64,000 nucleotides of DNA. It comes from Paulownia fortunei. Lineage: Eukaryota; Streptophyta; Magnoliopsida; Lamiales; Paulowniaceae. Within the stretch, counting starts at the first letter, position 1. Each line of letters opens with the position of its first letter. Shown here piece after piece: positions 12,000 through 21,721 of the stretch. The position numbers and the translations under genes were made by a program. The notes beneath the pieces are model-generated. The model did no database searches. It was not told the origin of the DNA and worked only from the letters and a program-made list of their open reading frames with translations. The stretch is from contig CM033105.1 of the NCBI GenBank assembly GCA_019321725.1, forward strand, positions 11,731,632-11,795,631, in the 5' to 3' direction.

Positions 12000-12650
12000 A
12001 AGTTGGCACCTCATGCAAGTCCAAAAGGTCAAGCAAATGTACCATCTTTTGAACTCTTTCTTTAGAGATATGACCTAATCTAGCTAACCACAAGTATGCA
12101 CTGTTTTGATTATCTAATTCTTAGATTACTTTGTTGATTATGTAGCATGGAATGTTGGGATTGTATAGTTCATTTGTCAATGTAGCAAAGACAATTAACT
12201 AATACTATCCTAATTCCATCCAGAGTTAAGTGGATCATTCCTATAGCCAATAAAGCAACACTTACTTTATTCTCAAGCTTAAGGATCGTCCTTTATCTTA
12301 GTCTCCATTTTTCTTGTCATCCACTGCAACCCCTTGCAAAGATGGGATCATATCCGATATCCAATATCCAAGAAAAATTTATCAACCTTAATGGTTGATA
12401 TCAACAATGTATAAACTTGAATTAGAACCCATTCTAATTCAACTAAGCAAGTCAATACTTGTGTTTCCTCTTTCTATGCCCTAAATATCCACAATGGTGA
12501 CAAACATCTATATTGAGCTGGTAAGTTTGTCTGTTTGTCTAGATTATCCTATGTGGAATTACTAGCAATAACCATTATCCTATGCGAGGCAGAAATTTAA
12601 GCATTCATTTAATTAATATCCATTTATGATATGGTCTTTAATCATAAATG
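12000..12650 (-). pseudogene. copia IV gag C-terminus and protease remnants
   Basis: On the minus strand a zinc knuckle is encoded at about 12476-12502, reading C-H-H-C-G-Y-L-G-H. This matches CX2CX4H, but the last cysteine is not where expected. Further along, an LDIG stretch near 12350-12365 resembles the protease active site (normally D-T/S-G) followed by a SHLCK-like piece. Everything is degenerate, and most of the N-terminal gag appears to be missing: the leader homology at 12660 begins very close by. The assignment rests on motif order and on similarity to the gag-protease region of copia III. Confidence 0.55.
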
Positions 12651-12654
12651 TCTC

Positions 12655-13903
12655 CCACTATTTTATTCAAATCCCATCACCCTCTAGATGGAAATTTGGG
12701 AAATCTAATTTCTTAGTGGGCTTAAGGTCCAACTAGCCTTGCCATACACCCCAATTTTATGAGCTCATACAACAAAACTAAAAGGTAGCTAACAACATTA
12801 GCAATTGCATCCCCATGCAACCCTCAAGCTATTTTGCCTCACCTCTTCCCATACACCCCAATTTTATGAGCCCATATGGTACTAAGTGTCAAACATTACC
12901 CATCAAACATCCATGTAGATGGAGCATCTAAAACCCACGACTCATGGCCAACAATAAAGACGAGTCCACCCTATGGGCATCTCAATGCTTAGTAGTGGTC
13001 ACAACTTGCCTACACTTAGCACATCCCACGACTCATGGCCAACGGACTAAATGTGGTAGCGTATCGACATGCCACTACTTTTGATGGAAGGCATGGACGA
13101 TTGGGTCCTACCCAATATTTCCCATTTATGCTTGATATCGAACTAATAAATTCTCAACTTGAAACATTTTCAAGTGAGGGTCATTCTAGATTTATTATAC
13201 AAGGTCTCATCGTTTTCTTTTCTTGTTTATTTAATGTTCACTATTCTAATGATGACAAGCATACATCATAAGGAAGCATTAAATAAACAAACATGTATCA
13301 TATACATCCTAAAATAAATAGATGATCATGAGCCTTTAATCCTATGCGATCCACTTGAGCCAAATTGGATCTACGTCAATCTAAGGGTGATAATTAAAAT
13401 GCAAATAGACCTATCTATTACATAAATATATCCCATACATTCATGGGCCTTGTTTACTCGTTTTTCCTTTGTCTTCATTCAATGTTCTTGTAATATCCAC
13501 CAAATTACAAAAAGATTAACCTCACCGCCTAATTCTACTCTCATTACATTTGCTAAAACTACAATAAACCATGGAACAATTCCAATGGGAGATACACAGG
13601 AGGGAGATAAAAGTACATCAAGAATAAAACAGAGAAAGGTGAGACTCGTAGGCCTCATTTTAATTAAAACCCAAAAATAACCAATTATGCATAAAATTAA
13701 ACCAATCACATTGGCCTAGCCTCCATGATCATCCAACTACCATGCTTAACATAAATCATCACATGATAATGAAAACATATAAATTTACCGATTATGTTAT
13801 GTGCAATTTCTTTCAAATTTGGGATTTTTATGAAAAATAATTTTTTAAAAATTAAAATTAACATTTAATTTTAAAATAAAAAATCATAAACTTCACGTAA
13901 CAA
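12655..13903 (-). other. untranslated leader of copia IV
   Basis: The minus strand matches the plus-strand leader of copia III at about 18610-19760. For example, a segment around 12870-12900 corresponds to 19520-19560 (TTTGACACTT, then ACCATATG and CTCATAAA). It holds no gene, only small chance open frames. The leader therefore lies between the GC-rich repeat block and gag in both elements. Confidence 0.65.
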
Positions 13904-14556
13904 TTACGTAACGAGGAGGGATGGACAACAGTTCAACAAGGCTGCTGCCCGTCGAGTGGCTGGGCAGACCACCAGTCGGGCGGCTGGGCGCCCACACGTT
14001 AGGTGGCTGGGCACCGCACATCGGGTGTCGACTGGCCACCCGACGCCCACACGTCGGGTGCCAGCTGCCCACCCTACGTCACACATCGGGTGGCTGGGCG
14101 CCCGCACGTCAGGTGGCCGACAGCCCACCCGACGTCACACGTCGGGTGGCGGGGCGCTCGCACGCCGGGTGCCAGCGGGCGACCCGGCGCCCGACTTCGG
14201 GTGGCCTGCAGCCCACCTGACGTGTGGACGTCACACGTCGGGTAAGAGCGGGCGACCCGACGCCCGATGTCGGGTGGCCGGCAGCCCACCCGACGTCACA
14301 CGTAGGGTGGCTAGGTGCCCGCATGTCGGGTGACAGCGGGCGACCCGACGCCCGATGTCGGGTGGCCGCAGCCCACCCGACGTCACACGTCGGGTGGCTG
14401 GCCGGTAGGCGACCCGACGCCAGATGTCGGGTGGCCGGCAGCCCACCTGACGTCACACGTCGGGTGCCAGCGGGCGACCGAACGCCCGATGTCGGGTGGC
14501 CGGCAAACCACCCGACATCACACGTTGGGTGCCGGCGCCCGCGCGCCGGGTGACTG
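13904..14556. repeat. GC-rich tandem repeat block in copia leader
   Basis: About 650 bp of strongly GC-rich DNA in an AT-rich setting, built from irregular modules of roughly 60-100 bp. They repeat a GACGTCACACGTCGGGTGG core (near 14075, 14137, 14229, 14295, 14382, 14450 and 14515) and a CGACCCGACGCC phrase. The core contains an inverted repeat (CCCGACGT / ACGTCGGG). It sits between the leader and the truncated 5' LTR of copia IV, where the LTR end and primer site should be. Long open frames on both strands come from the lack of stop codons in GC-rich repeats and are not taken as genes. Confidence 0.9.
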
Positions 14557-15406
14557 CACGAACCTATTTCAATTACAAATACCATGCAAGTACGGTCCTT
14601 CCGTCATCTAATCTCCCGATTGAGCCTAGGGCATGGATATTGAGTCGAAACCCTATTAACTCAATAACTATGTTTCCATTCCTAGTAGCTTGACACGATG
14701 ATGAATAATTAGAAAACCCCACGCCTAATTTTCATCCAACCTTGGCCAAGAATTTTAGAGTCAAGTACAGTGGAACACATAGAAGATTCACCTATTCATC
14801 TAGATAGGTGATGGATCCTTTGTTGGCCACTCATTAATCTCCATACATGAAGATGTTACACCCAATATAAACCCCTTATGATTGTCATGCAATTGGGAAA
14901 TGTATCAAAGTACAACATGTCATGCACAAGGTTACCATGGTGCCTCAAGTCCAAGGACTAATTCTTGCACTATCGTAACGAGAAAATTCCGATTCGACAA
15001 TAGAATATTTCCAATTGGAAATTTTTAGGTGGGGTTGTTCAGTGTACTTGTTCCCAACAAGCACCCGCATACATGCACTAGTGTCTCCACACCAATACCT
15101 ATGGAACGAGGCATCCTCTTTCGAGCCTGCATCGTATGCGCAAGTTTCAACGGGATCAATGATATCCCATCTCATTAATCCTTAACTTGGAACGTTTTAA
15201 GATCACAGCCTTAGAGGCATATTCCACGATCACCATCATATGCGCAACCATGCCCCATAGCTATGTATGATCTAAGGACTTTATCTAATTTTTATGATGA
15301 ATTTAAGATAAAGATTTCCATTTAAATGATATTAATATAAATAAGAATGATTCGCAAGAGTATAAGAACGACCAGAACAATTAGCACGACGGGCACTACT
15401 CTAACA
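14557..15406 (-). repeat. 5' LTR of copia IV, inner end deleted
   Basis: Only about 850 bp of the LTR remains. 14560-14853 matches 6505-6805, and 14854-15406 matches 9053-9602. The missing portion is the part of the LTR that should adjoin the primer binding site, which is also gone. The TGTTAGAGTAG end at 15406 and the CTTTC duplication after it are intact. Confidence 0.85.
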
Positions 15407-15411
15407 CTTTC
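15407..15411. repeat. target-site duplication, right side of copia IV
   Basis: CTTTC follows the LTR terminus and equals 5226-5230. Confidence 0.85.
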
Positions 15412-16397
15412 ATCAAATCCACTTCACTTCTAAATATAAAAACAAAAAAAAATCAAAAAGGGTTAAAATTTTGAAATAGCCATGGCTTATGTAACAACAT
15501 ATATACTAACTTATTAAAATCCACCTCACAAAATATGGAACAACAAGAAATGGGGGAAAATTCACCTTTAACTTGCCCAAAAAGAAGAATAAAACCTAAA
15601 AGTCAAAAGTCAAGAAGTAATACAAAACTTTATTACAACGTCAAGATATTCTACCCATTTGCATGGGTCTATTGATTTTTAAAATTATTGTATGGAACTT
15701 AACCCACTTTGGCTTTGAGGAAGATGAAGAAGGCTTAGGTTAGATGGAAGTCTTGGTCGAGAATGAAGAATGGAGTACGAGACAAGCTAGAGTTTTCAAA
15801 ATATATTGATGCAACGGGCAATTTTTTGCCCAGGTAGAAGTTTTAGTGTAGGAAGCACTCTTGGTTTAGATTAAGTTTTAGTGTAGGTAGCACTTAGGTA
15901 TGACACACATGCCAACTTTGGCCTTAAAAGGATAACGACCCTTACCTATTTACAAGGTCATGAGTTATGAACCAAACAACAAATTAAAGTAATTTAGACA
16001 TTTATCAATACCCTATCTTGTGCAGCAAACGAGCCTACAATGAAATGTTTGGTTGAATGATTCATTAGAGAAATATAAAAGAGATGTTTAATATTTGGTT
16101 TACATTATTGGAGGGAAAATTACTTTTTTAGTCACACGCATTCATTTATACCCTATTGAATTGAAATTTTAGTTCAGTACCAAAATTTACCAATTAGACA
16201 CTAAACTGATTTAAATCAATTCAGTTTGATAATTTCTGAAACTTTTTTAGCAATTTGGTTTGGTATTCGATAAAATCGAATTTAAAAAAAAAAGAAAAAA
16301 TATTGAAAAATCTGGTAGACTACGACACTGAGTTTGCTCCACAGGATCATAATTTACTCTCTTGGTTCGGCATTGTTTTATCTCTATCCTCTCATTC
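15412..16397. other. intergenic stretch between copia IV and copia III
   Basis: Nearly 1 kb of AT-rich sequence with no gene or repeat that I recognise. It is probably the host flank common to both insertions, ending with CTTTC (16398-16402) next to the LTR of copia III. Confidence 0.4.
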
Positions 16398-16402
16398 CTT
16401 TC

Positions 16403-18135
16403 TGTTAGAGTAGGATGCCCAACACCCCAATTAATTGGGTGTATTGTACTCTTCTTTTTTGTATAAGAATTTTATTGAGAATCATATTAATATAAAAAGG
16501 ACACTTTCTTTATCTTATATTTTGCATTTTCTTTCTGTATATTATATAACTCCTTAGACCAAATAATATAACTATAGAGCATGGTCGCGTATATAATGGC
16601 GATCATGAAATATACCTTTAAGGCTTTGGTCTTAAATAAGTTTTGAGTCGAGAGCTTTTTGAGATGGGATATCAAATAGTCCAATAGACTCACGCATATG
16701 ATGCATGTTCGCATGAGGAGGATGTCTCATTCCATAGGCATTAGTGAAGTAATGCAAATGTATGTATGCTGGTGCTTATTAGAAAACAAGTACACTAAAC
16801 TGACCTGCCAGAAATTCTTAATTGGAAAATTCATTTGTCGAATTAAGAATCTCTATGTTACGATAGTGCGTGACTAGTCCTTTGACTTGAGACACTATAA
16901 TAATCATGTGCGTGTCATATCTTATTTTGATGTATTCTCTGATTGTATGACAATCACAAAGGGATTACATTGGGTATTACATCTACACGTATGGAGGTTA
17001 AAGAGTGGCCAACAAATGATCTATTACTTGTCTAGAAAAAATAAGTGAATCTCCTGTATTTTTGTAGTTCATGACTGAAATCCTTAGCCAAGTTATGGTG
17101 AATGTGAGAAAAGGGTTTCTGACAATTCGTCTAGAGTCACTAATACTTGAAATGGAATTATAGTTATTGAGTTAATTAGGATTTTGACTTTTATCCGTAT
17201 CATAGACTCAATCGGGAAATTAGTTGATGGAGGGACCTTACTTGCATGATATTCGTAATTACAATAGGATCACTTGCTATTTCACCTAAGACTAGTTTGC
17301 CATGATTACTTGTTAGGTATTTTCGTGGATAGTGAGGTTCTTGGTTTTAAATAGTTAATTCCAAGTGGATTAATTAATCAGAATAATTATTATTCATAAA
17401 TTGAAAATGTTGTAAGCCCACTATTAGCTTAGTAGTGAACCTACCTTAAGGGGACACACAATTTGAAATAAATAATCTTTAGCCTAAAATTAATTCAAAG
17501 AGTTGGATATAAATTAATTAATTTAATTACTTAATTAAGGATTAAATTAATTCAAATTAGTTGAATTAATTGTCCAATTAAATAATAAAATTATTTAATT
17601 GAACCCAATAAGATTGAAAACCTCAACTCAAAAATTAGCCAGAAGCAAGAAAAAAAACCTTTTCTTATTCTCTTTTCTCCATCTCATTTGTTCTTCAAAT
17701 ATCTTAATGTATTGTCCTTCTTCTACTAGTTGGATTGAGAACAATAATGAAAATATTTAATCTTTGATTCCACATGTTATATTAAAGATTAGTGTTCACT
17801 CCCCTTTTAGGCCTTAAAGAAAAAAGAACAGTAGCAAGTTGTTTGCTTTTGGTTATTCCAGTCCAAGTTGTGGATTTTCTTTAGAGGGAGGACACGTGAA
17901 CTTCTTGGTGAGAGATTTGCTACAATCCAGCAATCGATTGGCTCAAGCCTTGCACTAAATTAGAGAATAAAAAAGGGTAACGAATTACATCGTCATTAAA
18001 ATTTATAACTGTTAATAACGCCGATCGTTAGAATCGTTACAAAACTTGAGGTAATACAATAAACATTATTGCATGTTTTATTTAAAATTTTTAATTTTTG
18101 TGGAATTTATTCCCTAGTTTATAGCGAACCCAACA
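16403..18135 (+). repeat. 5' LTR of copia III
   Basis: Starts TGTTAGAGTAGG and ends GCGAACCCAACA, immediately followed by a tRNA-Met primer binding site, which proves both the orientation and the right boundary. It is about 1.73 kb and has the same overall plan as the minus-oriented LTRs at 6811 and 49623, but is shorter. An AATTAATTAA-rich tract lies at 17500-17600. No gene. Confidence 0.9.
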
Positions 18136-18136
18136 G

Positions 18137-18148
18137 TGGTATCAGAGC
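18137..18148 (+). other. primer binding site of copia III (tRNA-Met)
   Basis: TGGTATCAGAGC one base after the LTR end is complementary to the 3' end of initiator tRNA-Met, the usual primer of plant copia elements. Confidence 0.9.
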
Positions 18149-19864
18149 GACAGTTCGCGTTATTAACAGTTGGTGTGATTCATTTTGAATGTTTATTTGA
18201 TAAATATGGCTTTGTTGTTTTTCTATTTTCAGAGATTAGACACAATTGATTTTATTAAATTACACGTAAAATATTTTAAATTCATGAAAATATTAAATCG
18301 AGTCATACAATGTGTTTGGACTTAAAGCTCGCGCGTTGAGCGTACAGGGCTGTGCTCAGAGAGGTAGTAGCGGCACGGGCGATTGTCTCCCATGCGCGCG
18401 CACACAGCGTGCTACTGCACTTGTGCGCACAACATGCTACTGCTCGCAATGTGCGTGCAGTGCGTGCGCAGTGGGGGTGGGCAAGGGCTGTCTGTGCACC
18501 AGCTTGCTGTGTGTAGAGGCTGGTTCTGGCTCGACGGTGCGTGTGCGAATTAGCGGCAGTTTGTCGTTTGGTTGCACGATGTGCTGTTGGGCGATTCGTT
18601 TATATGCGATTTTGATAAATATTAAATTAATTGTTAATTTTAAAATACTAAAAAATTAATTTTCATAAAATAGAAGATTGTGTCTAAGTCTTGAAAATAC
18701 ATTGTTTAACAACTTGGTAAATTTACTTGCTTTAAAATTTATGTGATGAATGTTTATTGCATATTTTATTAGAGATGATTATGGGCCTATGTCCAATGTG
18801 ATTAGATGTTTCAATTATCTTTGGGTTTTTTAGGTCTGCGAGCCTCTTACTCTATTTTTTGTATTGCATTTAGTTTTTGCAAAGAGAGTAGTATAAAAAG
18901 TGAGTTTCTATTTTAAATTTTATAAATGGAGGATGTTTGAAGTCTAAAGGCCTATACTTGTATGGGTTATTAAATACAAATATAAAAGAATAAGAGATTC
19001 AATGCCATGAATGTATAGGTATAAAATAAAATGTAATAGAATAGTTCATTATATTTCTACCCTTTTATTGACATTGACTCATTTTTTGCTAAAATAGGTC
19101 GCATAGGTTGGTCATGATCATCCTATTGCTTTTTACATAGGATGCATGTTAGAATTTATTTAATACTTTTACTTGTGCACAAATGATGATAAGCATTAAA
19201 TAACCCACCTAGTAATTTAATTGATGAGGTCTTGGAAAAAATCAAACTCCATTTAAGTTTTGAAATTAAGTAAAAAAATTCTATAATTCAATTTCAAACA
19301 AAAATGGACAAGTTAGGTAGCACCTATCGTTCCATGCCTACCATCAAAGGTAGAGACATGACGACGCTACCGTACTTGATCACAGACCATAAGTCGTAGG
19401 GTGGTCTTATGTTAGAAAGTTGTGATTTCTACCAAATATAGAGATGCTCGTGGGTTGGACTCGTAATTATGTTGACCATGAGTCATAGGACATTTTCATG
19501 CTCTATCTCTACGAACATTTAATGGGTGTTGTTTGACACTTCGTACCATATGAACTCATAAAATTGGAGTATATAGAAATGGGTGAGGTAAAACAAACTT
19601 GAGGAATGTATAGTGATACAATTATCAAGAAGTTGACTACCGATAGAAATATTTCATGGACTCATAAAATGGGGGTGTGAAATATTTTCGTTGGACCTTA
19701 AGCCCACTAGGAAATTTAATTTCGCGAAACTTCCATTAGGGGTGGAGTTCGAATAAAATAAGGAGAGACATTTAGTATTAAAGACATTATATTAAATGAA
19801 TATGATTTTTCCATAGTTTACTCATTTTCTGCTTCATTAAAATTTTGCAGATATTTCTACTAAA
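18149..19864 (+). other. untranslated leader of copia III with GC-rich island
   Basis: A leader of about 1.7 kb separates the primer site from gag. Its first part (18312-18605) is a GC-rich island full of GTGCGC, TGCTACTGC and GCGTGC words, in sharp contrast with the AT-rich rest. The remainder is homologous to the leader of copia IV on the opposite strand. A 115-residue open frame over the island has a composition explained by the GC-rich repeats and resembles no protein known to me. Confidence 0.7.
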
Positions 19865-20730
19865 ATGACAAAGAATCTACTAGCATCAATCCTTGAGCAA
19901 AATAAATTAACTGGGTCAAACTTTGTTGATTGGCTAAGAAACCATAGGACAATCCTTCAATCTAAGAAGAGGGCATATATCCTTTCTACCGCTTCTTCTT
20001 CGGTTCCACTGGAGGATATTACTTCAGAGGCTTATGCATATTACATACGTCATGTTGATGACAATCTGTAGGCTCGATGCTACATGTTGGTATCGATGTC
20101 AAATGAGTTGTAGAGGCAGAATGAGGATCAAGATACTGCTTATGGGATCCTCCTTCACCTGCAAGAGTTGTATGGTGAGGTACTCGGCAGATAAGATATT
20201 AGATCTTAAAGTAGCTTTATAGATGTCATATGACTGAGGGCTCTCCAGTCCATGACCATGGACTGAAGATGATAGCTCTTATTGAAAGGTTTGCGTCCTT
20301 TGGAGTCGTTATGGAGAATAAACTCTATATGAACCTTTTGTTACAGTCTCTACCTCCTTCATTTGACACCTTTGTTGTCAACTTTAACATGCATAATATG
20401 AAGGCTAGTCTTCCTGATCTTGTGAACATGTTAAAGACGGATGAATCCACCATAAAAAAGGACAAGTCATTTTTGCTTGTAGGATCTTCTTATGGATCAA
20501 AGGCTGCAAAGCCCAAGAGAGGAAAGAGAAAAGAAAAGGGTTCTTCCAAACCCAACAAGTTGAAAGCAAAGAGCGGTGTCAAGAAGGTTTCTTTTCAAGC
20601 CAATGACACATGCCATTACTGCGAGAAACTAAGGCACTGGAAGAGGAACTACAAGGAGTATCTTGCAAGTCTAAAGTGTTCAGGTATCTATTTTGTTGAA
20701 ATTAACTTATCTGTTAATGATGCTTCTTAG
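19865..20730 (+). pseudogene. copia III gag (decayed)
   Basis: Begins MTKNLLASILEQNKLTGSNF, a typical copia gag start, followed by DWLRNHRTILQSKK. The frame breaks after 20071. A second long frame at 20230-20730 carries the C-terminal half, a lysine-rich segment and a zinc knuckle CHYCEKLRHWKRNY. There the fourth ligand, normally cysteine (HWKRNC), is tyrosine. A TAG at 20728-20730 separates it from the protease frame. Gag would have formed the virus-like particle and bound RNA. The loss of a zinc ligand and the frameshift make it non-functional. Confidence 0.8.
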
Positions 20731-21721
20731 GTATTGGATATCGGATGTGGCTCATATATATGTAATGATTTGCAGATAATGATAAGAAGTTGGAAGCTAG
20801 ATAGAGGAGGGATGGTCCTAAGGATGGGGAATATAACAAGGGTTACTACATTGGCTATACGCACTGTTAATCTAGCTTTTGAGAATGATTTTGTAATAGT
20901 TTTGAACTGTTGTCTTTATATTCCAGATATTATTAAGAATATTGTCTTTATTCCAATTGTGGATAGAGAAGGTTTTAGATTTACTATTGAGAATATAAAT
21001 TGTTCTATTTTCAAATGTTCTGGTTTTATCTATTTAGGTTCTTTGGCGAATTGTTTATATACTATTACTCCCCATAACTTTATTCTCACAATTCAACAAA
21101 ATAAAAAAAAATTAGATAGTCATAGTTCCATGAGCCTATGGCATGTAAGATTAGGGTATATTTTTGAGAAGAGGATTAACAAGTTAGCACAATTGCTTGA
21201 CCTAAAGGATGAGCAAGAATTTCCAACATGTGAGTCATACCTCAAAGGAAAAATGACCAAATCTCCATTTGTTGGACAAGTGAAGCGAGCCAAACATATA
21301 TTGGATTTGATCCATACAGAAGTATGTGAGCCACTAAGTGTTAGTGCCCAATGGAACTATAATTACTTCTTAACATTTACTGATGACTTCTCTAGGTATG
21401 GTTATGTGTATCTTTTAAGGTATAAGTTTGAAGTATTTGAAAAGTTCAAAGAATTCAGAAGTAAAGTAGAGAAACAAACTAGCTTAAGTATAAAGACTCG
21501 TCAATCTGATTAAGGAGGTGAATACTTAAGTACCGAGTTTTTAGATTATCTAAAAGAGAATGAGATTCTCTAATAGTAGGCTCTTCCTACTACTCCACAA
21601 CTTAACGGAGTTGTGGAGCACAAGAATCAAACCTTGTTGGATATGGTTCGATCCATGATGAGTTTCACTACATTGTCTCTTTTATTCTGGGACTATGCCT
21701 TGGAAACAGTGGCATACCTAT
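20731..21721 (+). pseudogene. copia III protease and integrase, cut by gypsy I
   Basis: The open frame 20734-21513 starts at the protease with DIGCGSYICND, where the catalytic triad D-T/S-G has become D-I-G. It continues into the GAG-pre-integrase zinc region (LWHVRLGYI; C-E-S-Y in place of CxxC, and Y in place of the second H). The integrase core follows with FLTFTDDFSRYGYVYLL. The normally invariant D of the first catalytic motif reads E in HTEVCEPL. A stop at 21511-21513 interrupts RQSD/GGEY, and another follows in the next line of sequence. Homology continues (TTPQLNGVVEHKNQT, then WDYALETVAYLL) up to 21721, where gypsy I is inserted. The reverse transcriptase half is missing here; a possible remnant lies at 42370-42612. 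Confidence 0.85.

Larger units (their letters stand above)
9603..12000 (-). pseudogene. copia IV pol: integrase, reverse transcriptase, RNase H (decayed)
   Basis: On the minus strand, reading right to left, there is a GAG-pre-integrase piece (KSPFVGQM-like, about 11950-12010). A linker rich in LEEE and SSTQP-like residues follows (about 11150-11450). The reverse transcriptase start is open at 10954-11151, with a VGPLVGMVPISCKRVYKYKL-like stretch. The catalytic YVDD is encoded at 10583-10594 (Y-V-D-D-I-L-L). RNase H remnants continue to about 9610. Stops and frameshifts are frequent, and the longest clean segment is about 65 residues. In life it would have copied the element RNA into DNA and integrated it. 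It lies just upstream (minus strand) of the polypurine tract and 3' LTR. Confidence 0.8.
5231..15406 (-). mobile_element. Ty1/copia retrotransposon IV, complete insertion, decayed
   Basis: Bounded by TG...CA termini and a CTTTC duplication on both sides. Read on the minus strand the order is: truncated 5' LTR (15406-14557), GC-rich repeat and leader (14556-12650), zinc-knuckle gag and protease remnants, integrase, reverse transcriptase and RNase H (to about 9603), a polypurine tract next to 9603, and the 3' LTR (9602-5231). The domain order PR-INT-RT-RH is that of Ty1/copia. All coding parts are broken by stops and frameshifts. A separate solo LTR sits in the 3' LTR. The inner end of the 5' LTR and the primer binding site are missing, apparently deleted at 14556/14557. 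The element cannot be autonomous. Confidence 0.85.

Noticed and set aside
13921..14611. Open frames of 70-158 residues on both strands in the GC-rich block
   Set aside because: They exist in most frames at once, consist of repeated R/P/G/T-rich words and arise from the absence of stop codons in the GC-rich tandem repeat.
18312..18659. A 115-residue cysteine/alanine-rich open frame in the leader of copia III
   Set aside because: It covers the GC-rich island, lies in an untranslated retroelement leader and reads as repeated Cys/Ala/Thr words, with no family resemblance.
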